Of a stretch of DNA of 64,000 nucleotides, positions 11,667 to 24,974 are shown piece after piece. Each line of letters opens with the position of its first letter. Position 1 is the first letter of the stretch. The DNA is from Porodaedalea pini. Its lineage: Eukaryota > Basidiomycota > Agaricomycetes > Hymenochaetales > Hymenochaetaceae. Both the position numbers and the translations under genes were made by a program. The notes beneath the pieces were generated by a model, which saw only the letters and a program-made list of their open reading frames with translations, was not told the DNA's origin and did not search any database. The stretch spans positions 1 to 64,000 of the forward strand of contig NBAY01000016.1 in NCBI GenBank assembly GCA_002794775.1, given 5' to 3'.

Positions 11667-14600
11667 ATGAGGAGGAAATTGGTACAGCCTGTGCTACCAA
11701 ACCTATTTTTCAAAGAAGGGCAGCTCGCGATACCTGGATACATATTTGAGACAGTATGTATTCTGTCAACTTCCGGAAAGGCTTTCTCTACTAATACCGT
11801 GTCAAAAGACGTCAGAATGGGACGATACGGGTTCGCAGACTCTTTTATCCGTAGGGGTCGATCTGAGAGATGGGCAGAACGTGTTGGCGAAGATAGCCCC
11901 GGCGGTGCGTTTCAACCTCCAGATTCCTTCATCTTTTTCTACTGATATCACCGCATGAGAAGTCCGGAAGCGGTGCGATTTGTCTGGTGGGGATTTTGGC
12001 TCTTTGCTTTACGAATTGTCAATCATAACCATCATCATGTATTTCCGTAGGAACGGGAGGCTCATATGTGAGCATGGAGCTGTCCGCTACTTCCGCTGAG
12101 TCTTACGCGCTAATCTCGATGCATCAGACTCGACCAGCTTTCAGGTACACCCGAAGCTACAAGCATCGTGCTACGTGTCATCGAGCTTATGACGCTTCCA
12201 AGGTTTGCTTGCTCGATCACTCTTCATGCATCGCTGGAACTCATGCCTCTGACGACTACATCCGAAGGGAGAGCGGGGACTGTATCATTCTATTGATGAC
12301 ACATCCCGGGCCTAATGACCTTGGTCGTTATTTTCCTCCGTCGAAAGTGAACGAGCTCCTCCTAGCTAGTACTCCAGATAAGCGTCCTCCCACTACTCAT
12401 GAGGAGATATATGCGGTCAGGAGTGAGGATGAAGATTCGCAGGAGGATCATAGCATTTTCACCATCATGGACTTGGCTTCGTTCTTGGAGTAGGTACTCC
12501 ATGTCTCATACCGATTGAGCTGACTCAGACTTACTTCTAGATTCGCCATTCAATCAACTCACTGCTTAGAGCTCGTCCATAAGTAAGTACTGCGTTGTCG
12601 GAAAGTGACGTGCCACTCACTTTTTTCAGGCAAGGTGTTATTCATCGGGAAGTCCGGGCGAATGCATTTCACCTCAATGGCCATTCGGGTTTGGTGCGCT
12701 TTGCTCATTTCGGAAACCGTTCGATCTCTCTCGAACAACTAGGTGGTCCTTCTGCTCTTGTTATTGCAGCTGATACTCTTGAAGAACTTTCGAAGCGGAA
12801 GGTCAAGGAGGCTCTTTGCTACCTTGCCCCAGAACAAACTGGAAGTGTTGAAACCTCGCATGAAGACCATCGAACCGATCTATACTCACTTGGTATCACG
12901 GATTATGTCCTGATGATTCGTCTCTCGACTGAACTTCGTTTCCTTTGTAGGTGTCCTATTTTGGACGCTACTGGTCGGCCAAGGCCAAATGCCATTTGAA
13001 GGAAGTCCAATGGAAATTCTTCATGCCATTGCGCAAAGGCGTCCCATGCCCGTACACGAGTTTAGAAGAGACATCCCACATGTCGTTGCCCAGATAATTG
13101 AAAAGGTAGTTTAGATCAAGCGGGCTCTGCGAATCATCTAACTGGTTTCTGCAGCTACTTGCAAAGAGCCCTGATGTTCGATACAACAGTGCCTACGGAC
13201 TCAAATCTGACCTTCTTGAATGTCAGCGAAGACTTCTGTCTTCCGTATCGTCTTCCGTATCTGATCAATCGATTGAGGTACGATCTGCATGATTGGAAAC
13301 CGTGAACCAAGCTCATTGCGATTTTAGCTCATTCCGTCCTTTGATATAGCAATGGATGATAAATACGTTGTGTGTATTAAATTTTATTTTATACCTCCCA
13401 TTGTCTGACTAAGCTACATTGTTTTCTCAGGGTTTCACGATTCCGAACACGTTGGTGAGTTGGTTTCTCTGATTTACATAGTCTACTGACCGAAAAATCC
13501 CAGTTCGGTAGAGACAAAGAGCTAGAAGCTATCCGTAGCGTCATTCGACAAGTTGCATCAAGTCATGCACGTCAATCTGGAGCACATAGACCATCTTTTA
13601 CAGCGTCACAATCGAATAGTGGCAGTCATCGAGCTCCATCTGTACAAGCTGATGTAGCTGATGATCGTAGCGAGTCAGCAGTGTCAAGTGTCAGTGATTC
13701 GCCGTCTAGTGCTGTTGCAAGCTTGGCTGTGGGATCGATCGCTACTTCGGAAGCGACTGCGAGAGCCGTACCAATCAAGTTGCCCCCAGGACGGGAGAGA
13801 AGTCCTGTATCAGTATCCTCATTAGGCTTAGAACGTCGCCGTTCTCGTAGTGGTCGTCATGCGTCTAGAACCCGGGCTGCTCGAAGTGCGAGTGATCCTT
13901 CTCTTCATTATTTAAACGAAAGACTCATGCACACATGAATGACGCAGCTCGCTCCATCGTGGTAGCAGGACCCGCAGGGTGAGTGAGTTTTGACTCATCC
14001 TCCTTTCTATTACATTGATAGGTTAAATAGAGTGGGCAAGAGCTCAATAATTCTTGCAAATCAGACCAGATGGAGAGGTGCGATTATTGAAGGACATTTA
14101 TCACGTTCGCCTCATGCTTATTTTCATTTCCAGCCCACGGGCTCTGGGGTCACGCGAAGGCAAGGCACTGCGGTAGCTGTCCAACTTACGGGCACTGATC
14201 CTTATGTCTACAGTTTCAAAATCAAGCGACTGCTCCTTTCACTGCCGTTGTGAGCAAATATCAGTTATTGATTGTATTTTCTATTACTAAAGTGGTTTTC
14301 TTATGAAATAGCTTCAATGCCTTTCTTCTGTGCTTCGGCAACTGATGATTTTTCAGACGGACGTGCGGCGTTTTGTGATGACGTTACGAAGCAGGTTAGG
14401 GCCTCTGTTGAATAATGCTCCTTTACTCTATCAAGGTGCACCGGAGTTCAAAGACATGCTCAAGAGCCATGGCGTGGACATAAACACCCCTGATTTGGAG
14501 CTTTTGTCAACGGCTGAGCTGCGCATACGCTTTCAGACTTTAGTCGAACAGGTTTTCGCAGTTCTAGCCGATGTCCGACTTCTTGCCTTATTCCTGGATG

Positions 14601-17600
14601 ATCTTCACGAGGCAGATGAGTCGTACGCATGCGTTCAATTCTTTAATTGATAAACAGTCTAAACATTCTTTCAAGTTCGCTGGACCTGATACAGGCGCTG
14701 GCAAACTCCAAGAGCCGGATGGTGAGCCACTCTACCTTCTGTTGGCCCCTTGCTAGACTCAAAGCTCTCTCAGCTCATTATAGGTTCTGTAAGGACGGAA
14801 GATACGTAAGTGTAACGATTTTACACTCTGTTCAATGAAATGACCATAGAAAAGCTCAAAGGTCGACCGGCTGCGTCAAGTACTAGGAAGTAAATCTCGC
14901 GTCACATGGATAACATTGGAGCCAATGAGTACGGCCAGCGTTCTGTCTCTCGTTTCAAGGACACTCCGACGTCCAAAGGATGACTGTGTACATTTGGCGC
15001 GTGTCGCATATCGAATTTCGCAGGGGAATGCATTTTCTGTTCGGAACTTCCTCATGTCGCTCTATCGACATCGTCAGGTCAATATTCTAGGACGTGCAAA
15101 AGGAGTTTTAATTCATGAGATCTTTTACAGCTTGTTTTTGACTGGCAACTTAATTGTTGGACCTTTGATCTGAAGCAAATCGAGGCTATTCTCGTGTCTG
15201 AGAAGTCTTCAGCCTTACCTGATCAGCATGCGTACCTTGCGTCGCACTGGCAAGAGCTTCCAAGTGATGCGCGGCGTTACCTGATTCGGGCCAGCCTCTT
15301 CGGGTCCACGTAAGTACTGACACTTTGTCGAAAGAATGCAAACATACTTAAAGTTCTCCACTTAGTTTCAGGGCAGACGAGGTACTTGGCAGAGTCAAGG
15401 TCAAGTAAAATCAACTGATTGCTGACATACGTTAAGGTAGCATCCGTAATCGACTGGGAAGACTCAAGTAGCGGTAGTGAAGGCGAGACGGAAGCGGACG
15501 AAGCATGGCAATCAAAACCGGTGCCTAGTATGAAGGAGTTAAGTGGACGCAGCGCTACCAGATCTTCTATAAAGGGCCTTCAGGCGGCTATTGCGGAAGG
15601 ATGGCTAGTACAGAGGGCGCGAGACATGTGCTCGTTCGCTCATGACCGACATCGCCAGGCGGCCGTCGAAATGGCTGAAAAGTTGCCCGAGGGTACGATT
15701 GCGAGTATGTCTCTAAGGGTGAGTCCTTTTTTCTAATCATCTATTGCTACTTTCAATTTACAAAAGTCCACTAAAAAATCCATGTTCAGATCATTCTTAT
15801 GCTGCGTCATGACGATCGGGTGGTTGATCCGTATCGCGTGGCTGAACATGCTAAACGGTGTGATGGGTTTCTTATCAAAAACGAGTATTCGCTAAGCTTT
15901 CTTTCTGATAGATGTCTCAATCTTCTCAAAGACCACTCTATACGAGAAGAGGTCCTTGGTCAACTTTATGATGCTGGCCTTGCTGCATGGACTCGCGGGG
16001 CTCATGAGGTTCATGAAATTGCTCCATAAAAGAATGCTAACTTATTGTCTCGCTTATTATTATAGCTTGCGCTTGAGACATTGAAGAATGCGCAGTTTCT
16101 GCTTACCGAGGAAGATTGGATGAACAACTACTCTAGGGCATTTTCTTTGCATCTCAAGCTGGCTGAGTGAGTAGTCTGTAAAGAATTGCAGTTTCAGAGC
16201 AATAACGATGCTTCTAGGCTCTATCACTGGAAAGGTACCGTCGATTCTTACGAACTTATGCTAAAAACATGTGATAAACATTGACTCATAGGCGATGTGG
16301 AAGCTTCCAATTCATGTTTAGCAGAAACACAGGCTACAACCCCCGAGGACAAGGCTCGGTGCCTCAAACTTAGAAGTAACAATGCCTTCTTATTGAACGA
16401 TTTTGCCGGAGGTCTGGAAAAGACTATAGAGGCTCTGGAAATACTCGGATTGACGGTCAATCTGAAACCATCAAAGGACGAAATGGATGCCCTATTTGAG
16501 GAAGTAAAAGAGGCCATTCTAGTTATTGGGTTCGAAAGACTAGTAGAGCTTCCTCGTGCTGATGAGCCTCGCATTGATCTCACGATCCAACTTCTCACCG
16601 TCGCAAGTAAGAATTTTTGTTCCGTGTCCTTTCATTTTAGTTTTGAAACCTTCGGTAGCACTGAATGCCTACTGGCGACACGGTGACGGATTTTCTGAAG
16701 TAATACTCTTAAGCCTCACTATCATAAAGGTTGCATTGAGGTGACTGAATCTCTGTTTCTGCCGTAACGACTACTAACTTAATCCTGATATATAGTTCAG
16801 GAATGTGTGCTGGCGTATCGATGGGGTTTTTCTGGGCTCTGGGCGGTCAGTCTACTTCTTACAGCTTATCTACTCGAAGGCTAGAGTTAAAAACTGAGAC
16901 ATTAGCATCTGCCGAGCAGCGAGGTCTCTATGGCTTCTCCAGAGATCTCGGGCGAGCAGGCCTTCAGATAGCAGAAACTCACGGAACAAACTCGGATAAG
17001 TGGTCTGTCATTTCTTTTTGATTCTCAGCATTATATGCCGACCAGACGCTTCTCCCGAATAGTCGTGCCCTTGGTTCGCCCGTTCTTGTCTTAGTTTCAC
17101 ACGCTAGTCTAATTTATTTGCTCAAGTTCTTTACTGTTCTTTGGTAAGGGGTCTCCATCTGTCATCAATGCTTACGCGATTGACGCCGTGACACTCCATA
17201 GGTCTCTGGCTACGATGATGTTCATATCAGAGAGAACATCCCTAGAAGCGAGCTCGCTCTAAAGTATGGGTTATCCAGCGGAGACAGGTACATACATATA
17301 CACCTTTAGGTTAGATGCATTAAACCATTGCAACATACAGGGTGTTTGCGGAATTCGCACTTATTCACGGAGTTTTAAATCGATTCTTCTGTTGTGAGCA
17401 TCGTGAGTAAATTACTTACCTGCCAAGTCTGCCCCTGAACAGTTTTCAACTAGTTGCAGAACTCTTACTAGAGGCCGAAGATGTATGAACCTCTTCTGTT
17501 CGGGAAATAATTTAATGCTGAGTGTGTCTCATAGGCAGTGAACGACATTGTCTCCTGGACACCGAAATCTGATCGTCTTACCTTCGCAAGTCCCTCCCTC

Positions 17601-20600
17601 TGACAGACAGTTTCCTCCATACTCACAGGGTTGTAGGCAACCGGGATTCTCATTCTCATTCGGGCTATAAGTGGTTGTAGTGTACACGGGTCCTCCTCGG
17701 CTCCATCGGTCGAGACAGTTTTCGACTCCGAGTCATTCGACGAAAGTGCTTACTTGCAGCACATCCTACTCACTTCAAACAACGTTCCGTTGGTTCTGGG
17801 ATGGTACAATGCATTCAAAGTCGTAGGGTTCTTTTGTCTCGGATATTTTACTGAGGCTGCGGAACTCGGCTTCTCGGTCCTAGAATCCTCAATGCATCAT
17901 CCAAACCATCGGCACATTCGGTTTGCGCTTTGCTATCATAGTCTGGCTATGATCAGCTGTATCAGAAGAGACGATTTGAGTAGTGCCCAGCGAGAACGGT
18001 ATTTGAATCAGATTGATTTGAATCAGGCGTATGTTCGAAAGTGAGTCCTATAATCTCTCGGCAACGACTACCAATTCAAACCATACTTCAGGTGGTCAGC
18101 ACCGAGTCCAGTGAACAACTCAAGTTGGGTTGCACTTGTGGTGCGTCTATTCGTATTTGTAAATAACTTATGCGCGTTTTCGTGACCTTTTCTCTCAGGA
18201 TGCTGAGCTTGCTTCGTTGCATGATGGAAGCGATACTCTAAAGCTCTATGATATTGCTGTTACGTATGTGATATACAAAAATCGACTGTGCAACAGCCTA
18301 ACAACGCTAGTATAGATCGGCATGTTGCAATGACTGGCTTTTTGAGGAAGGTTGGGCTCTCTTCCTGGTACGCTTAATTTTTAAACCCCTCTGCGCGAAG
18401 TTCCGTGTTGAGTAGAGTATGATACAGCAAGGAAGTCATTTGGTTCGCACCGGTAAGTACCATTTAATATATGTAAGTGAAGCCACCTCATGAGCTTTAG
18501 GTGTGGAGGGACTCGGTAGCGAGCTCCAGCATCGAGGCATCTTGAAGCAATCTCAATGGGGTGCCAAGGGCATTGTGTATGGGTATTTTTTATACTTATG
18601 CTCGATGATTCTGAAGTTTGCTATAGAAATTATCTCACATCTATTGCCGGGGCTCCAAATCAGAAGGCTCGCAAAACAAGTATTTTTTCGTCAGATGTAG
18701 GAGTCCAGACGGAGAACATCATAATGGGATTTAGACAGCCTTCATTGACCGACGACCTGCCAAATGAAACCTACCGCGGCGAGGAGGCCAGCCAACTGAC
18801 ATCGTCTGACCTATCAGCTATCCTTCGCTGGAGTAGTGTCATTTCTTCCGACATCAACCTTTCTTCAGCACTGCGGAGACTAACAGAGATCGCGGCAGAG
18901 AACTCGGGAGCACAGTGTGCTTGTGTGGTCATGGCTCGTGAACGTGATTATACCGTGGCCACGTCAATGATCCCTCCCGGTATGTTCATAGACTGCCTTG
19001 CCAACGAGGTGTTTTTCTCATACCCTTATTAGCGCCATGTCTTGTGCACGAGTAAGAGACTCCGCGCATACAAAAGCTGTTCATTTTTAATAATTCTTAC
19101 GCGCACAGAAACCCGAAGCAAGTTCGTACTATAGCTGATCCGCTTCAACGGACAGTAATTGAACACTGTAAGTCCTCATTGTAATGTTGTACCTTGATCA
19201 CTAATCGTGCGTTTTGAAGGCCTCAACACCAGGACTCGCGTAGTGTTTGATGACATGACACTCGACTCCCGATTTGCTTCCGAAGCTCAATACAGTCCAT
19301 ACCGGGCTGTCATATGTTTACCAATATACAGCAATCGTGGGCAAACCTTCGGAGCTGTTTATCTGGCATCAAGATACTCCTTCTTGCAATCAACCGTCAA
19401 TATTCTCACCTTGTTCCTCCAACAAGCTAGTACCAGGTGCGCTAATTCGCTTCTTCCATCTTGGTGATGTTGAAACTTCAACTTCCTGACGTCGTCCGGA
19501 ATAAGTATATCAAATGCTCTTCTTTTTCGTTCGGTTCAAACCGGTGAGTCAAGACGCGTGGTAGTTCTTTTCAGGCAAAGACACTAAAGAGAAAACATCT
19601 CAGGAACACGAGAAAACCTGAAAATGATTTCATCTCAGCGAGCGGCATTGGAGGAGGCTCGTCGTAGTCGCGAAGAAGCGCTTAAAGCTGCAAAGATAAA
19701 GAGCAACTTCCTAGCATCAATGAGTCACGAGCTTCGCACTCCCTTCAGGTACATGTCAACTAAATTTCTCTGCAAATAAAGCTCATAGTTGCATGTTGTA
19801 CATCAAGTTCCTTCTACGGATTATTGGATATCCTGGCTGTCACGGAGTTAAATCCGGGACAGCAAGAGATCGTTATGACGGCCAAAATGAGTTGTGAACT
19901 GCTGCTTAAGGTATATGTGCCATCTTTTTCTAGCGTACAATGGTATTGATCAATCTGACCATGCATATAAAGATCATAGATTCCATCTTGGACTACAGCA
20001 AGTTAGAGGCGTCGGGTAAGTTTATATATGCTTATGACCTAGCATGTTCATTGAATTTGGATGTTTAGCCCTCAAATTAGAGTTCTCTGGATTTCCTGTG
20101 GAAAACATCATCGCTGTACGTTATTCACGTTTTGCACCATGATGCAGCCACTCTGAACTCATTCACTATAGGACTGTATGGAACTGCTTCTACCAATGGC
20201 AGCGAAGAAGCTCGATATGTCCTTTGATATTAGACAGGATGTCCCTTCATGTCAGTACTATTATTGCTTTCCCGTATTTGGAGCATGGACAACTCAAATG
20301 ACTCTCCAGGGGTTGAGGCTGATTATGCTAGAATTCGACAAGGTTTGTCGAACAGTATAGTAGCAAGTTAGTCACACCTGACAAACCTACACAGTCCTAA
20401 TGAACCTGATTGGAAATGCTGTGAAATTTAGTAAATGCTGCTGCTTCAACGTTCACGGTTCAATTACTCACTAACAGTACACAGCCGCTTCTGGCTCTGT
20501 CTGCGTTATCTGCTCTGTGGACCAGTCAAGGATGGCGCAGGCGGAAGAAGGACACGTGTTTCTCAAGTTCACTATACAGTAAATGGTTCTACAGTACCGC

Positions 20601-22211
20601 TGGCCTTTATCAATAATATGTTCTTCGTAGGGATACCGGAATTGGGCTCTCGAAATCCGACATGGAACAACTGTTTATGCCGTTCCAGCAGGCAGATAGC
20701 TCATCGACAAGGAAGTTCGGGTATGTGAGTCTCTCCGATGGAATGGAAGTTTCTCACCTTCTCCTATGAAAGTGGCACAGGCCTGGGATTGAGTATTTCC
20801 CGTCAGCTTGTACACCTAATGAAGGGTGCCATAGGAGTAGAAGAAACTGAGCTGGGAGTTGGCTCGCTTTTCTACTTCTCAATTCCTGTGAAAATCTACG
20901 AGTCGGACGAGTCAAAGAAGGCCGCAAGTAAGTGTATCTTTGTGATGGTCGAGTTCGCGCACTCACTCTTTGCCCTTAGATGATCTAGAACATCTGAGGC
21001 AACTCCTGCTAAAGCCACGGCCACCGCGAATAACCATTTCGTCGCCTTCGGAAACAACCCTCTCTCTTTTGAATACCATGCTGAGTGGATTTTTCATGAC
21101 GTCGTTGAGATCCATAGAGGAAGTCGAGTCGTCGCTGCGAAATACGGAGTCACGGCGGACAGCAGCAGATTTCATTCTGGTTGATGAACAGTCAGAGGGT
21201 CGGGTCGATGAATTGGCACGCTCGATTCATGCGGCTTCAGATGTTAACGCCGGCACAAAGATTATTCATCTCTTCACACCGACCTCGGAGACTTTATCAA
21301 GACAGCAAACGACGGGAATAGTCCATGCTGGTCTCATTCGACTTACAAAGCCGCCACGAAGGTTGCGCCTGCTGTGAGTAGGAATGCTGAGATGTATAAT
21401 GCTAAATTTCATGTCCTATTGTTCTCCAGACAAACTCTGGCAAGACTGAGAGGCATAACGACAGAGGCATCCGCAGGCCAGCTCTCTGACATCTCTAGAG
21501 CTTTACAGGACTTAGCAGTTGCTAAGAGAACGCTGTTTGGCAAGGCCTTAATCGCAGAAGGCAGGCTGTCGTCCATACTCCTGTATTGTTGAAAGCTCAT
21601 CGACTATTGCACTCATCTCAGATAACCCAGTGGCCCAGCAACTACTAAGACAACAGCTGGAACGTCAACAGTTGACTGTAATAGCGACATCAAACGGAGA
21701 TGAAGCCGTCAAAGGTGAGTCTTGCTTGGACAGATTATGAGAGAAATCTGACGAGGCCAAAAGAATGGGAAGCGCATGAGCCTGGATATTTCACTATTGC
21801 TTTGTTTGATCATCGTGAGTCGCCAATTTTGTTTACACGTTTTCAGTCCTTGAGTTGCTTCCATAGATATGCCGATTTGCGATGGTATTGAGGCGTGCAA
21901 GCGTATACGACTCTTAGAGGGCAGACACAAAGTTGCTACAACTCTGCCAAGTACGTTGCCGTCATCTAGTATTTGTCTAGTACGGCTTGCTCATAGTCCG
22001 TGCCTGCACCCGTAGTCGTAGCGTTGAGTGCAGATTGTCAAGAGTCGACAAAGCAGCTCTGTCTAAGCGCTGGGATGAACGCGTTTTTCTCCAAGCCGTT
22101 GAAGAAGAGTAAGCTTTCTTCTTATCACGCTTTTTGTGCTGAATTCAGAATCTTGTTACAGGTGATCTTACGATGTTATTATCTATGTTTGGGACATTAC
22201 CACAGCTGTAG
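11667..22211 (+). CDS. Group X-type hybrid histidine kinase (kinase-like, AAA, GAF, HisKA, HATPase, receiver)
   Basis: One gene of about 10.5 kb with roughly 35 short introns. Exons read in order give the following. (1) An N-terminal kinase-like domain: [29 protein letters not shown], then HREVRANAF and VRFAHFGNR in place of HRD and DFG, then YLAPEQTG and DLYSLGVLFW. (2) A long Ser/Arg-rich linker. (3) An AAA-like ATPase with Walker A AGPAGVGKSS and Walker [13 protein letters not shown]. (4) A helical, TPR-like region. (5) A GAF domain (about 18,800-19,470). (6) HisKA with H-box [10 protein letters not shown]. (7) HATPase with [17 protein letters not shown] and GTGLGLS. (8) A degenerate receiver-like stretch near 21,170. 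(9) A receiver with FDHHMPICDG and FFSKPLKK, so Asp and Lys are kept. This matches the Chk1/Mak2/Mak3 class that signals oxidative and cell-wall stress to the HOG phosphorelay. The last exon ends [12 protein letters not shown]. The start at 11667 is the best fit but not proven. Confidence 0.85.
14160..14213 (+). other. Probable GC-AG intron in the histidine kinase gene
   Basis: The exon coding HGLWGHAK must join the exon coding [12 protein letters not shown] to keep the AAA domain in frame. The only donor that does so is gcgaag|gcaagg, with acceptor ctacag. AG|GCAAG is the usual context of GC-AG introns. Confidence 0.65.
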
Positions 22212-22453
22212 CTACTTTACTGCACAAATTTATTGGCAATATACAGTACATAGTCCGAGCATTAATATTGTTGTACGTTTTGTGGTTTCTAAGAAGGAAA
22301 TGATCAGCGCTGCACACCGAAAAGGATTTGTGTCCATGTAAGAACGCGCCAATAAATTAACACAGCAACAGCGCGCATAGAGCGCCCACCCTTCTGCCCT
22401 CTGCGCATTCTCTGCGTTCTCCCAGATACCTCTTTCCGTGGCTTGTCCGCTAG

Positions 22454-24578
22454 ATGGCTGCTCAGCTGGCCTTCTGCGCAGCTGTCGTGCTGGCAGGAGC
22501 CGTTTCGGCAGACGAAACATTCTTAGAACAGGGCTTCTCGTTTGATTACACTTCATCTGGCGTGCCTGTGCCGATACCAACTACTGGTGAGAACCTACCT
22601 CAACGCAAGCAAGCCTGTCTGACTTGTTCCTTTCATGTAGCGCAGTGCGACTCTATACCGTGAGTGCAGCCCATGCAAGGATGTACATATACGATTAGCT
22701 CACCCTCTGCATTGCAATCAGTCTCACATGGGGCCGTGCGTCGTTCACATCCGGGTGAGTGGTGTGTAGTTCATCTCAGGTCGCCTGCATTAATTGTTCA
22801 TGTCTCAAGACCAAACCCGCAAGCACCATACTACATTCAAGTTTACACTTCGTTCGTGTTATCTATGCCATTAATTTGTACCAAGAACAACGTTACTGAC
22901 ATGAGAACTGCCAGGACATTCCTGTTCCCCTCAGTAATTATACCATTCGTCTCCAAGTTTGCGAGCTTCTATTCAACTCTTCTTCAGGTGATCAATGTTG
23001 GGAGCTCATTGCAGTTCGTGCGTGGCAGATGATGTCTTTCATGCATCTCGTATTAATAAGTCTACCTTAGGATTGGCCAGTTCCCTACGTACCCGGAACT
23101 CAAGTAAGTCCTTAAATGTTTTCGCCTTGGAACAATGTCTGAAGATGGTCATACGAAGTACCAAATATGTATGGTAAGCATGTCTTCACCGGAGAGTTTG
23201 GACTGTAGCTGACGTTAAGCAGTTTGACTCGAACGGGGTAAGCGGAGGCTGCCAGCGAATGGATACTGTCGTTCCCGCGGAGAATACGACTCTTGAAGAC
23301 CCTCCGACATGTACAAACTTGACTTATCCTGCCGGGATTCTGGAGGTCGATGGGAAGGATCATACTGGAGCTCTGTGCGTTACGTTATGATCACCACTGC
23401 CGTTTTGCGCGTATTGATCTCATCGCAGATCGCAATATGGATGGGTCGATCAGGTGCTATTGACTGAGAATGTGATTTTTGTTTTCCTCCTGACTGGAAT
23501 TTTATTCAGTGTACAGACATCAGCGTACAACCAAAAAATGGGACTCCACCGTTCATATTTACGGTGAGGTGGCTCCTTCGTTTCTTATTGATCTCACTGA
23601 CCTGTCATGCTCTGTAGGTCGCCCCAACCCTTCATCCTCCTTGGAATATAACTAGCGATAACATGAACCCCATAAATTGGACGGTCCAGTTGGTGAGCTT
23701 TGGATTTGCACTCATTGTTTTGTCTTATTAATCAGACTTAGTCTTGGGGGTCGTCTTTCTTCATATCCTTGGTCGATGCGAGCGGGCAAACTTGGGCGTA
23801 CGGTCCTCTCCATAGTGGCGGACAGGGCCCCACCAATTGTCTTTCCCTTGGTGCAACGGCGTCGACCAATGGTATCTCAGACAGTGTAGCTATTGGTTCA
23901 GGAATTGGAGGTCTTGCCGCTGGTTTAGCAGTTGGCAGCCTAGCTGCTTGGCTCATCTTCCGAAGGCGTCAGGGCCCTTACTATGACCCATATATTTCTG
24001 ATCGCATACATAGCGATTTAGGAAAAGGCGAAGATCGGCTAGTTGGGGACTCCTTATACTCTCCTTTCCCTTCTGCATCACACACAGCGTTCCCTACCGA
24101 TCAGACCTCCGACAGTCGGCAATCCGCGAGTGGTTCAAACGGACGCACTCGGCGAGCACTTGTCCCTGGCTCTGAATACGAAATCGAACCGTTCACGATG
24201 CCAGATGCTTCTTCCGAGGGTTTGCTACCGAAGAGTCCAGGAGCAAGAGAAACTTCCCCGGCGCAGCCATCCACATCTCCTGTAAGCCAAGGGAACGCAG
24301 ATGGCCTGCATGATGACGCTCCAGGAACGGCCTTCACGGCCTTCCACGAGAGACCGCCCGCTCAAGTGCGTGCCTCGTCATCGGGCGGTCAGGTCTACGT
24401 CGTCCACCATGACGGCGGTCGGGCGCCTGTTACCGTCTACACTTCGGAAGGCGCGGAGGTGATCGAGTTGCCACCGCGCTACAACACGGATGACCCACCT
24501 CATGAAGAACGTCGGAGGACGGGGTCGACCCCACGGAAAGCTCCTCGCTCACCCGGGTTGAGCGCGATTGATAGATAA
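22454..24578 (+). CDS. Single-pass membrane protein with fungal extracellular domain, unknown function
   Basis: After splicing, the protein has a signal peptide (MAAQLAFCAAVVLAGAVSA). A secreted part follows with four to six cysteines and motifs AQCDSIPLTWGRASF, PQAPYYIQVYTS, FDWPVPYVPGTQYQICM, GGCQ and APTLHPPWNI. Next comes one membrane helix (VAIGSGIGGLAAGLAVGSLAAWLIF) with a positive stop RRRQ, then a long cytoplasmic tail rich in Ser, Pro and charged residues. The layout resembles a family common in agaricomycete genomes that is annotated only as hypothetical membrane protein. A wall- or surface-sensing role is conceivable but not shown. The cytoplasmic tail is encoded by one long exon (about 23,760-24,578). 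Introns upstream are short, with GT-AG borders wherever the frame could be followed. Confidence 0.75.
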
Positions 24579-24974
24579 TGTATCGAATTCTGCTTCATCT
24601 GCTTTTCATCTCTTGTCTTGCACTTGTTCGCCTTGGTATACCAAAGGACATGTTTTATTGGACATCCGCCTTTCCATTATTTATTCAGCACTGATTTTCC
24701 AATGGGTACCTTGGACATCGCGTCGAGTTTTCCTAGGTCTTCTTTTCTTTTGGCTTATCCTTTCGACTCACCGACTTCACACTTGCTAAGAGGCACTTTC
24801 CTTCCCTCACATGCCCCGGCCATTTTCCGCTTGTCACATAACGCGTACCATAGCTTTCTTACATGTGACATGTATTTTGAAATGCGCATCATCCGGCAGC
24901 TTTGCACTGCAACGCAACATACAGAGCACGTTTTCATTTAACAGGTACGCGACCTCAGTAGAAGTATACATTGA

